A DNA stretch of 37,979 nucleotides from CALFCX01 sp041650595 (lineage in GTDB: Bacteria > Margulisbacteria > WOR-1 > JAKLHX01). Below the pieces are notes generated by a model, which was not told where the DNA came from, made no database searches, and saw only the letters and a program-made list of their open reading frames with translations. Position 1 is the first letter of the stretch; each line of letters starts with the position of its first letter. Made by a program: the position numbers and the translations under genes. The stretch covers positions 1-37,979 of the forward strand of contig JBAZKW010000017.1 in NCBI GenBank assembly GCA_041650595.1, in the 5' to 3' direction. Below, in pieces: positions 29,760-37,353 of the stretch.

Positions 29760-30995
29760 TTAAGTCTGCGCTTCGCTTACGTCTTCTGTTCGGGCAGCAG
29801 CTTTTTGAGCCGCAGCTTGCTCTTCTGCCACTCGTCCTGGAAGCCATGCGGGTATACCATCGCCCACTTTTGCTGTAGATACTGTTGGCTGTTCTACTTC
29901 TTCTGTATCTGCTTCTACTGCCGGAGATTCGTATGCAGTGTCATCTTCAAAAGTCAGGGATTCGTCATCGTTTGCCGCCAGTAGCAGTACAGGACTTTCC
30001 TCTGCTTCCATATTCTTACCTTCCAATTCTAAAAGTCTCTGCTCTACTTGTAAAAGCTTTTCCGGTATTACAACATTAAGTTGCTCAGTTTTTGCTTGAT
30101 TAATAAGCTCAACAATTCCTCTCAATCCGTCTAAATCGTCCATATCACAGGCTTCTGCTCTTTCAACTGCCCGGACGATCAAATTCTCAGCGGTTTCTCT
30201 TTTCCAGTCAGCGATTATTGCTCTGGTGCATCCCCATTCCTCCATCCTATCGCGGTACAGAGCCGTGATAAGTTCCATAGGATCGGTATTCATCGGACTC
30301 ATTGTGTAAATAGCTCTTCCGAATTTTTCGCCTTCCACGGCAGGATCACTCTCAAAAATACGCGGCAGGACTGTTTGGTGCAATCTGTCCAATAATTGAG
30401 TGTTGCCCGCTTTTCCGCCGGTAATCACAAATATCCTTTCTGCCAAAGATGCAGCGACCTGTCTCGGGATCAAATCAAGATACAGGTCCCTTTCTAACCG
30501 CTCTAACATTGACAACTGGTCATTGAGACTTATCAATTCACTATCCAAGCCTTGGACCCTTTTATTCAGTCGGGCGACATTTTCATTTCTTTCCACGATT
30601 TCTCTGTCCAGCCCCTCGACAATTTTATCTTTCTTAAGGATTTCTCCGCTCTGTGTTGCAATCGTCTTTGCTTGTTTCGTATTTTCACTTGATAGCCGCA
30701 TACCTTTGCGGATTGAGAGGGCTAAGGAAAGGACTGCAAGAGTAGTAACTCCTGCAACCGTTCCTCCTATTGTATGCGAGTTGTTCAAAAGAGTGTCCGG
30801 CAATTCTGCCGGCATATGACTATATAATCCTTCACAGACGGCCGCCCCAACCCCTGCCGATGCGGAAGTCACTGCTGCTATTGAGACTGTTTGCCGGAGC
30901 GAAATAAAGCCTCGTGACTCCATAACAGGACGCACCAAACGGGTCCTTATTGAAGCATATGGTCTTGTAAGAACCGACATTACTCTGCTTTGCAT
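29760..30995 (-). CDS. unknown membrane protein with coiled-coil
   Basis: I do not recognise this 411-aa protein. Two hydrophobic helices (about 37-56 and 76-95) are followed by a coiled-coil (about 100-170, regular Leu/Ile heptads), a helical domain (about 170-325) and an acidic, Ala/Glu/Thr-rich C-terminal tail (about 330-411). A hairpin membrane anchor with a cytosolic coiled-coil is the simplest topology. The start is 1 nt after the preceding gene, and an AGGAGG Shine-Dalgarno lies within that gene's last codons, so the two are tightly coupled and probably work together. Confidence 0.75.
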   Translation of the reverse strand: MQSRVMSVLTRPYASIRTRLVRPVMESRGFISLRQTVSIAAVTSASAGVGAAVCEGLYSHMPAELPDTLLNNSHTIGGTVAGVTTLAVLSLALSIRKGMRLSSENTKQAKTIATQSGEILKKDKIVEGLDREIVERNENVARLNKRVQGLDSELISLNDQLSMLERLERDLYLDLIPRQVAASLAERIFVITGGKAGNTQLLDRLHQTVLPRIFESDPAVEGEKFGRAIYTMSPMNTDPMELITALYRDRMEEWGCTRAIIADWKRETAENLIVRAVERAEACDMDDLDGLRGIVELINQAKTEQLNVVIPEKLLQVEQRLLELEGKNMEAEESPVLLLAANDDESLTFEDDTAYESPAVEADTEEVEQPTVSTAKVGDGIPAWLPGRVAEEQAAAQKAAARTEDVSEAQT

Positions 30996-30996
30996 T

Positions 30997-32016
30997 TTAT
31001 TTGCCTCCTAGTTTCTTAATTTCAGAGTCTATCCAAATCAGTTTATCCCGCTGCATAACATCAAAGTCCCTCCGGGTTTTCGGTTTGTGCGGAAGAAACT
31101 GAAGATTCTTATATTCACTGGCAAAAGAGCATTTTTCGACTTGTTGTCTTAAATTCATCCACTCTTCTAGTGTTTTTGGCCCCTCATCAACTTTTGGCTC
31201 TGTCTTTGGTTCTGCCTTTGGTTCTGTCTTTGGCTCTGCTTTTGGCTCTGCCTTTGGTTCTACCTTTGGCTCTGCTTTTGGCTCTGCCTTTGGTTCTACC
31301 TTTGGCTCTGCCTTAGGCTCTGCCTTAGGTTCTGTCTTTGGTTCTGCCTTAGGTTCTGTCTTTGGTTCTGTCTTTGGTTCTGTCTTTGGTTCTGTCTTTG
31401 GTTCTGTCTTTGGTTCTGTCTTTGGTTCTGCCTTTGGTTCTGCCTTTGGCTCTGCCTTTGCTCCCTTTTCATCTGCCTTTGTCATCGGTTCGCCTAATGC
31501 TGTTAAAGCTTCCGACTGTTTATCCCATGCCCTTGAGGCAATCCCTTGTTTGTTCCAAACTTCCACGGATATTTTCTCCCGCAAATTGTACAGATTTTCG
31601 ACAACTCCCTCTCCGGGCTTGCCGCCAAGCCAATACCCTTTAAGGATCAAATATTTTGCTTTTGCTTCAACCGTCGTGATCTTGTCGGCAGATAGTTCTC
31701 CTTTTGCAGCAGCAAGCACGACAGGAGATTGATCCGCCCATGTTTTTTGTACGGCACCCAATCTGTTCCACTCTTCCGCCGTCATAAGATTGTTCGCGGC
31801 AAGCTGATGAACATTGTCAATAAATTCTTTCGGCTGCCTTTGGCCTATCCAATAGTTTTTCTGCCTAAGTCCTATTGCCTTGTTCTTTGTTTCTTCATCA
31901 AGAGTAAAACGGTCCGATGTTTTTGCGGGCGGAACATTATGAGCGACACTAGCTCCGGGTTTTGCTCCGGAACTTTCCGGAAGAGCGGGACCAACAGGTT
32001 TTGTTTCGTCTGCCAT
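30997..32016 (-). CDS. unknown repeat protein with 22-copy K(A/T/V)EP tract and duplicated domain
   Basis: The 339-aa protein has no signal or membrane segment. Two copies of a domain of about 60 residues, with the pattern YW-x-G ... E(E/V)WN-x2-G ... W(A/D)xQS, lie at about 45-107 and 118-176. Residues 187-274 are 22 perfect K-x-E-P units, and a short charged C-terminal helix region follows. The E-P-K tract should be extended and rigid, a spacer of the kind seen in TonB-like or surface proteins. ATG 32016 is chosen because GAGAGGAG lies about 8 nt upstream; a TTG further up overlaps that Shine-Dalgarno. The next gene follows by 1 nt. Confidence 0.8.
   Translation of the reverse strand: MADETKPVGPALPESSGAKPGASVAHNVPPAKTSDRFTLDEETKNKAIGLRQKNYWIGQRQPKEFIDNVHQLAANNLMTAEEWNRLGAVQKTWADQSPVVLAAAKGELSADKITTVEAKAKYLILKGYWLGGKPGEGVVENLYNLREKISVEVWNKQGIASRAWDKQSEALTALGEPMTKADEKGAKAEPKAEPKAEPKTEPKTEPKTEPKTEPKTEPKTEPKAEPKTEPKAEPKAEPKVEPKAEPKAEPKVEPKAEPKAEPKTEPKAEPKTEPKVDEGPKTLEEWMNLRQQVEKCSFASEYKNLQFLPHKPKTRRDFDVMQRDKLIWIDSEIKKLGGK
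31195..31458. repeat. 12-bp tandem array, 22 units, inside the CDS
   Basis: Units encode K-A/T/V-E-P. Variants form higher-order blocks, including a run of six consecutive KTEP units and a duplicated AEP-AEP-VEP block. Nucleotide identity between units is high, with synonymous changes confined to a few positions. That points to recent slippage or unequal exchange. Copy number is likely variable. Confidence 0.9.
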
Positions 32017-32165
32017 ATTAAATACTCCTCTCAAATCTCTTAAATCCGCTACATGTATATATCGTCAGCTTTTCAAGGAAATTTCACTCAAAATGTTTGC
32101 TCGCGTTTTCTATATAATTCAGAAAATCAGGAAAACATGGCGATATTAAGGATGCAGCAAAACGA

Positions 32166-32447
32166 TTATTTCGAAGCTTTGAGGGCGTTTATCTCTTTCA
32201 ATATTTCCGCGTGGTTGATTATCCTATGTTCATCCTCAATACGCCTCATTCCGTAGGTTATTGAATGATATTCGGTATTGTGAAAATCAAGCTTGTTAAA
32301 AACGTGGTCGAATCTGCCGATAGTTTCTTTTCTGAAATCTTCAAGCCTATTATCGACATTATCGATTTTACCGTTCAATTCCTCAAACCCTATATTCATT
32401 CTCGTTTCGAGCCTTTTCACAACCTCCAGCACTTCATTCTTGGCCAT
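32166..32447 (-). CDS. small coiled-coil protein, unknown
   Basis: The 93-aa charged helical protein has heptad-like spacing through VVKRLETRMNIGFEELNGKIDNVDNRLEDFR (about 9-39) and again at 42-56, as in small tropomyosin-like or phage-associated hypothetical proteins. There is no signal, membrane segment or catalytic motif. AAAGGAGAA lies about 8 nt before ATG 32447. Promoter and gene stand alone between the repeat protein and a MITE-like element. Confidence 0.65.
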   Translation of the reverse strand: MAKNEVLEVVKRLETRMNIGFEELNGKIDNVDNRLEDFRKETIGRFDHVFNKLDFHNTEYHSITYGMRRIEDEHRIINHAEILKEINALKASK

Positions 32448-32543
32448 AACATTTCTCCTTTAGGTAGTATAATCTTTTTCGACCTTTGGTTCAACTCAAG
32501 AACCGGCACCCTCCTTCAGGATAAAGTTACAGCAATATTCCCG

Positions 32544-32652
32544 CCAAACTCACCCCAACCCCTCTCTTGGCAAGAGAGGGGCTATTATTATAGGAATCCC
32601 ATATATTTCCTCCCCTCTCCCAAAGGGAGAGGGGTCAGGGGTGAGGGTTTGG
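32544..32652. mobile_element. MITE-like element, family A copy 5
   Basis: Inverted termini CCAAACTCACCCC-AACCCCTCTC and GAGAGGGGTCAGGGGTGAGGGTTTGG flank a 30-bp AT-rich centre. Each arm carries its own hairpin. It lies just downstream of the rnj stop codon and may act as a terminator. The architecture matches 9808-9972. Confidence 0.75.
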
Positions 32653-32662
32653 GAAAAACGGG

Positions 32663-34357
32663 TCACGCCTGATTGATGATCGCGATTATCACGGGCCTTC
32701 GTTCTGTCTTTTTGGCAATATATTTACCGAGTTCTTTTTGTATCTCCTGGCTTATCGCGGGCAGGCTTCTGTTCCTTTGTCTATAGTGACGGCCAAGGAC
32801 GCTTCTCACTATTTCTTTGGATTTTTTCATCAGATCCTCATTGGTTCTCACAAAAACAAACCCTTTGGTCTCGATCTCCGCGTCCGAGAGGACTTTGAAA
32901 TCGGACCGCGCAACTTTTGTGCTTACTATTATGAGCCCGCCTTCGGCAAGCTGATTTCTTTCCCGTAGTATGTCCGGACTTATATCCCCTACTCCCGTGC
33001 CGTCCACAAAAATATTCGCGATAGGTATCTTGGGACCTTTCACGGCTTTGTCTTTGGTGATGACCAGGCTGTCCCCGTTATCATCGATAAAAATATTTTC
33101 CGGCCTTATGCCGCACTGCTCCGCGACTTTGGCATGAGCCACCATATGTCTGAACTCGCCGTGAGCCGGAACAAAGTATTTCGGTTTTACAAGTTTCAAA
33201 AGCATCTTCATGTCTTCTATGGCCCCGTGGCCCGAAACATGCAGGCCATGGCGTTCTTCATAGATCACTTCAGCTCCCAGACGGCACAAATTATTGATCG
33301 TCTTATATATGGCTTTTTCATTTCCCGGAATGGGTGTGGCCGAAATTATTATCCTGTCGCCCTTTTGTATCTTTATCTGCTTGTGCTCGCCCGCGGCCAT
33401 TCTTGAAAGCGCGGCCATCGGCTCTCCCTGGGACCCGGTCGTTATTATCAAAAGCTTGTTGTGCGGGACTCTCGAAATGTCGTTCAATTTTACAAGGATC
33501 TCGCTGTCATAATGCAGGTAGCCGAGCTCTTTGGCTTTTTCGGTAACGGCTTGCATGCTGAGTCCGGAGATCGCAACTTTTTTCCCGTATTTGGCCGCAT
33601 AATCGAATACCTGCTGTATCCTGTGGATGTTGGACGCAAATGATGCAACTAAGATCCTGCCGTTCTTGTAGTCGAGGAACTTGTCAAAAAACTTGGCTAC
33701 CGTGCTTTCCGATGGAGTGCTGCCTTCGGAATCGGCATTTGTAGAATCAGAAAGCATCAGAAGTACACCTTCCCTGCCAAGGTCACCGAACCGCGGAAGG
33801 TCGATCTGTTGTTTGTCTATCGGGCAATAGTCTATCTTTACATCTCCTGTATGCACAACAATGCCGAGCGGAGTTCTTACGGCAAAAGCTACGGCATCGG
33901 GAATGCTGTGGCAGACCCTTATCGGTTCTACTACAAAAGGCCCCAGTTTAATTTCATCTTTTGGCTTGATGATATGCAGCTGGGGTTTTTTCGGGAGCTT
34001 AAATTCTTTCAGTTTTCTTTCGACCAGCCCCAGAGTAAGTTTTGTCCCGTAGATCGGAACATTTATCTCTCTCAGAAGATACGGTATTGCTCCGATATGG
34101 TCTTCGTGCCCGTGGGTCAGGATAAGCCCTCTCACAAGGTCTTTGTGCTTTGAAACATATGACATGTCGGGAAGAAGTTTGTCGACACCGGGCATGTCGT
34201 CATCGGGAAATTTCATGCCGCAGTCTATTATGAGGATGTTGCCGCCGTATCGCAGGAGAGTCATGTTCTTTCCGATCTCTCCCTGCCCTCCCAGATGGAT
34301 CAACTGAAGCTGCTGGCTGCCTTTTTTTCTAAAGAACCTGAAAGACGTTTTGCTCAA
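32663..34357 (-). CDS. rnj: ribonuclease J
   Basis: The 564-aa beta-CASP metallo-beta-lactamase RNase matures and decays RNA with 5'-exo and endo activity. The zinc motif THGHEDHIG (81-89), the VVHTGDVKID motif and LMLSDSTNADSEGSTPSE are present. The beta-CASP GLSM and SGHG motifs and the C-terminal domain complete a normal length of about 555-565 aa. The frame starts at TTG 34357, overlapping the dapA stop (TTGA). No ATG lies between it and the conserved LQLIHLGGQGEIGKN at residue 17, so TTG is accepted. Confidence 0.95.
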   Translation of the reverse strand: MSKTSFRFFRKKGSQQLQLIHLGGQGEIGKNMTLLRYGGNILIIDCGMKFPDDDMPGVDKLLPDMSYVSKHKDLVRGLILTHGHEDHIGAIPYLLREINVPIYGTKLTLGLVERKLKEFKLPKKPQLHIIKPKDEIKLGPFVVEPIRVCHSIPDAVAFAVRTPLGIVVHTGDVKIDYCPIDKQQIDLPRFGDLGREGVLLMLSDSTNADSEGSTPSESTVAKFFDKFLDYKNGRILVASFASNIHRIQQVFDYAAKYGKKVAISGLSMQAVTEKAKELGYLHYDSEILVKLNDISRVPHNKLLIITTGSQGEPMAALSRMAAGEHKQIKIQKGDRIIISATPIPGNEKAIYKTINNLCRLGAEVIYEERHGLHVSGHGAIEDMKMLLKLVKPKYFVPAHGEFRHMVAHAKVAEQCGIRPENIFIDDNGDSLVITKDKAVKGPKIPIANIFVDGTGVGDISPDILRERNQLAEGGLIIVSTKVARSDFKVLSDAEIETKGFVFVRTNEDLMKKSKEIVRSVLGRHYRQRNRSLPAISQEIQKELGKYIAKKTERRPVIIAIINQA

Positions 34358-35235
34358 ATTATTTTTAGCTCTTTCATGACTTTCGAAATAAGTTCTTTCT
34401 CACTCTCAGACGGCTCTACAAGCGGAAGACGCGTGCTTCCGCAGTCAAGACCTATAAGTTTTAGGGCGTATTTTAACGGCGACGGATTGCTGGTGATAAA
34501 AAGCACTTTAAAAATCGGCATAAGCCTTATGTGTATCTCCGCCGCTTTTTTCGTGTTGCCAGAAGCAAAAGCTTCTATCATCGCTTTTATCTCTTTGCCC
34601 GCTATATGCGAGACCACGGAAATGACGCCGTATCCGCCTACCGACATCATCGGCAGCGTCAAACTGTCATCGCCGCTCCAGATGATAAAATCATCCTCGC
34701 AAAGCAATTTTATTGACGAGGTCTGGTTGACATCCCCTGCCGCGTCTTTTACTCCGATAAAATTCTTTATCCGGGAAAGTTTTGCGATAGTCTCGGGGGT
34801 CATATTGATCCCCGTCCTGCCGGGGATATTGTAAATAATGAGCGGGATATCGGAGTTGTCCGCTACGGCTCTAAAATGCCTGTATAGACCCTCTTGCGAA
34901 GGTTTGTTGTAATAAGGAACTACCAAAAGAGCGGCATCACAGCCGATTTCCTGCGCCCTTTTTGTGGATTTGATAGTCGTATCCGTAGAATTTGAGCCGG
35001 TCCCGGCAATTACGCTTATCCTGCCGGCAGCTATCCTTTTTACTGTTTTGTAAAGCTCGTATTCTTCTTCGTGGGTCAGGGTCGGAGATTCTCCTGTAGT
35101 TCCGTGCACCACGACCCCGTCGGAACCGTTTTTTATTAGATGTTCCAAAAGTTCTTCGGCTTTTTTAAAATTTACCGCGCCTTTTTCATCAAAAGGGGTT
35201 GCCATTGCGGTTATCAGTCTTCCTAATTTTTCCAT
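34354..35235 (-). CDS. dapA: 4-hydroxy-tetrahydrodipicolinate synthase
   Basis: The 293-aa class I aldolase condenses pyruvate and aspartate semialdehyde, the first committed step to lysine and meso-diaminopimelate. The Schiff-base Lys163 lies in GVKDAAGD, with Tyr135 in YNIPGRTG and Thr46-Thr47 in GTTGES. Length and order are normal. AAAGGAGC precedes ATG 35235. It overlaps uvrB by 13 nt and rnj by 4 nt, so the three genes form one translationally coupled unit. Confidence 0.96.
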   Translation of the reverse strand: MEKLGRLITAMATPFDEKGAVNFKKAEELLEHLIKNGSDGVVVHGTTGESPTLTHEEEYELYKTVKRIAAGRISVIAGTGSNSTDTTIKSTKRAQEIGCDAALLVVPYYNKPSQEGLYRHFRAVADNSDIPLIIYNIPGRTGINMTPETIAKLSRIKNFIGVKDAAGDVNQTSSIKLLCEDDFIIWSGDDSLTLPMMSVGGYGVISVVSHIAGKEIKAMIEAFASGNTKKAAEIHIRLMPIFKVLFITSNPSPLKYALKLIGLDCGSTRLPLVEPSESEKELISKVMKELKII

Positions 35236-37193
35236 AGCTTTTTTAGCTCCTTTATCCGGTCTCTCATTTTGGCGGCCTCTTCAAATTCAAGCTCCAGCGC
35301 CGCCTGTTTCATTCTTTTCTCAAGTTCTACTATCATCAAAGGTATCTCTTCCGGATCCAGGACCGATTTCAGCTTTTTAAGGTCCTCTTTCTGAGCGCCT
35401 TTTAGCTGCTCTCCAATATCCCTGATTTCTTTGATGATAGTCCTCGGGACTATACCGTTTTCTTTATTATACCTTATCTGGACGGCACGTCTACGGTTCG
35501 TTTCTTTTACGGCCTTCTTCATGGAATTTGTCAAAGACTGGGCATAAAGTATGACTTTTCCGTTGATATTCCTTGCCGCCCGTCCTATCGTTTGTATGAG
35601 CGCGGTCTCGCCTCTTAAAAAACCTTCTTTGTCGGCATCGAGTATCGCGACAAGCGAGACTTCCGGAAGGTCGAGCCCTTCTCTTAAAAGATTTATTCCC
35701 ACAAGGACATCAAATTCACCGAGCCTGAGGCCGCGGAGTATCTCTATTCGGTCAAAAGTGTCGATATCGGAATGCAGGTATCTTACCTTGATCTTTTCTT
35801 CGGAAAGGTATTCCGCCAGGTCTTCCGCCATCCTTTTTGTCAAAGTGGTCACAAGGATGCGTTCGTTTTTTCCTGTCCTTTTCTTTATTTCGGCTATCAG
35901 GTCCTTTATCTGGCCTTTTTTGGGCTTAATGACCACTTCCGGATCTATCAGGCCGGTCGGTCTGATCAGCTGTTCCACGACTTTTTTGGAATGTTCAAGT
36001 TCAAACTTGCCGGGCGTTGCCGAAATAAAGACACACTGATTAATCCTGGATAAAAACTCCTTAAAATTCAGCGGCCTGTTATCCGCCGCGGAAGGCAATC
36101 TGAAACCATAGTCTATAAGAGTTTTTTTTCTTGACTGGTCTCCGCCGTACATACCGCCTACCTGCGGGACCGTAACGTGGCTTTCGTCTATGAAGATCAG
36201 ATAATCTTTCGGAAAATAGTCCATCAGTGTAGCCGGCGGCTCTCCGGGCCTTCTACCGTCCAAATGCCTGCTGTAGTTTTCAATGCCATGGCAATAACCC
36301 ATTTCCCTTATCATTTCTATATCAAAATTGGTCCTTTGTTCAAGACGCTGCGCTTCGAGAAGCTTGTTGTTTTTACGAAATTCCTCAAGCCTTACGGAAA
36401 GCTCATCCTCGATGCTTTTTATGCCCGTCTCCAATCTGTCCTTGAAAGTTACATAATGTGTTGCAGGAAATATATGCAAGAGATCTCTTTTTTGCACTAT
36501 CTCTCCTGTGACCGGATCTATCTCAAGTATTTTTGAAATATGATCACCGTCAAATTCTATCCTGAAGATATTGGTTTCATAAACAGGTATGAGTTCTACT
36601 GTTTCCCCTCTTGCCCTGAACTTTCCTCTTTCAAGCGCGACATCGTTGCGTTCATATTTGATCCCTATCAACTTATAGAGAAGCTGCTCCCTGTCCAACT
36701 CTTGTTTTAAGGTTATCTTAATAGACCCTTCAAGATAATTTGCGGGAGTCCCCAAGCCGTATATGCATGAAACCGAAGCGACCACTATGACATCGCGCCG
36801 CTCAAAAAGCGACATCGTCGCCTTGTGCCTCAAACGGTCGATCTCCTGATTTATTGCGGAATCTTTTTCTATATATGTATCCGTCGTCGGCATATATGCT
36901 TCGGGCTGATAATAATCGTAATAACTGACAAAGTATTCAACGGAATTTTCCGGAAAAAACCCCCTGAATTCCTGGCAAAGTTGCGCTGCAAGCGTCTTGT
37001 TCGGTGAGATCACAAGAGCGGGCCTTCCAAGCTGCGCTATCATATTTGCCATGGTAAAGGTTTTCCCTGACCCGGTAACGCCGAGCAATGTGGAATATTT
37101 TTCTCCCGCGCCGGCTCTTGAAACAAGTTCTTTTATGGCTTTTGGCTGGTCGCCGGTCGGAGAATAGTCGGATTTAAGTTTGAAGGAAGACAT
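35223..37193 (-). CDS. uvrB: UvrABC excision nuclease subunit B
   Basis: The 656-aa helicase-like damage-verification subunit of nucleotide excision repair. Walker A GVTGSGKT (about 39-46), the beta-hairpin region FVSYYDYYQPEAYMP, the DESH box in FIDESHVTVPQ, the motif V-VI block GINLLREGLDLPEVSLVAILDAD...TIGRAARN and a C-terminal UVR motif (LEFEEAAKMRDRIKEL) that binds UvrC are all intact. It heads the uvrB-dapA-rnj unit. ATG 37193 has no Shine-Dalgarno and follows an extended -10 box by 6 nt. Confidence 0.98.
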   Translation of the reverse strand: MSSFKLKSDYSPTGDQPKAIKELVSRAGAGEKYSTLLGVTGSGKTFTMANMIAQLGRPALVISPNKTLAAQLCQEFRGFFPENSVEYFVSYYDYYQPEAYMPTTDTYIEKDSAINQEIDRLRHKATMSLFERRDVIVVASVSCIYGLGTPANYLEGSIKITLKQELDREQLLYKLIGIKYERNDVALERGKFRARGETVELIPVYETNIFRIEFDGDHISKILEIDPVTGEIVQKRDLLHIFPATHYVTFKDRLETGIKSIEDELSVRLEEFRKNNKLLEAQRLEQRTNFDIEMIREMGYCHGIENYSRHLDGRRPGEPPATLMDYFPKDYLIFIDESHVTVPQVGGMYGGDQSRKKTLIDYGFRLPSAADNRPLNFKEFLSRINQCVFISATPGKFELEHSKKVVEQLIRPTGLIDPEVVIKPKKGQIKDLIAEIKKRTGKNERILVTTLTKRMAEDLAEYLSEEKIKVRYLHSDIDTFDRIEILRGLRLGEFDVLVGINLLREGLDLPEVSLVAILDADKEGFLRGETALIQTIGRAARNINGKVILYAQSLTNSMKKAVKETNRRRAVQIRYNKENGIVPRTIIKEIRDIGEQLKGAQKEDLKKLKSVLDPEEIPLMIVELEKRMKQAALELEFEEAAKMRDRIKELKKLWKN

Positions 37194-37199
37194 GGCATT

Positions 37200-37208
37200 A
37201 TTATATCA
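37200..37208 (-). promoter_or_regulatory. extended -10 box of uvrB
   Basis: TGA-TATAAT ends 6 nt before ATG 37193, predicting a leaderless uvrB-dapA-rnj mRNA. No SOS-type operator was seen. Confidence 0.65.
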
Positions 37209-37220
37209 AGAAAGGAGGCA

Positions 37221-37307
37221 GTCATTGCGAGGTCGCCTCGGCGACTGAAGCAATCCCATAGACGAAGGGGATTGCTTTGTCGCCGCACAGCTCCTCATCG
37301 CAATGAC
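37221..37307. repeat. palindromic repeat, family B copy 3
   Basis: Left terminus GTCATTGCGAG, right terminus eroded to ATCGCAATGAC, inner GAAGCAATCCC / GGGATTGCTT. It lies between the divergent uvrB and outer-membrane-protein promoters, the same kind of location as copy 2. Confidence 0.9.
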
Positions 37308-37315
37308 AATAATAA

Positions 37316-37344
37316 TTGACATCCCAAAGGCCTGAATATATAAT
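37316..37344 (+). promoter_or_regulatory. consensus sigma-70 promoter of the outer-membrane protein gene
   Basis: TTGACA (37316-37321), exactly 17 nt, TATAAT (37339-37344). Perfect consensus at both boxes and ideal spacing predict strong constitutive expression. It begins 9 nt after the family B repeat. The predicted +1 is 37351. Confidence 0.85.
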
Positions 37345-37353
37345 ACATCCATC

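Noticed and set aside
31195..31458. Tandem array considered as CRISPR
   Set aside because: Units are 12 bp, contiguous, without unique spacers, and translate as K-x-E-P within a clear gene.
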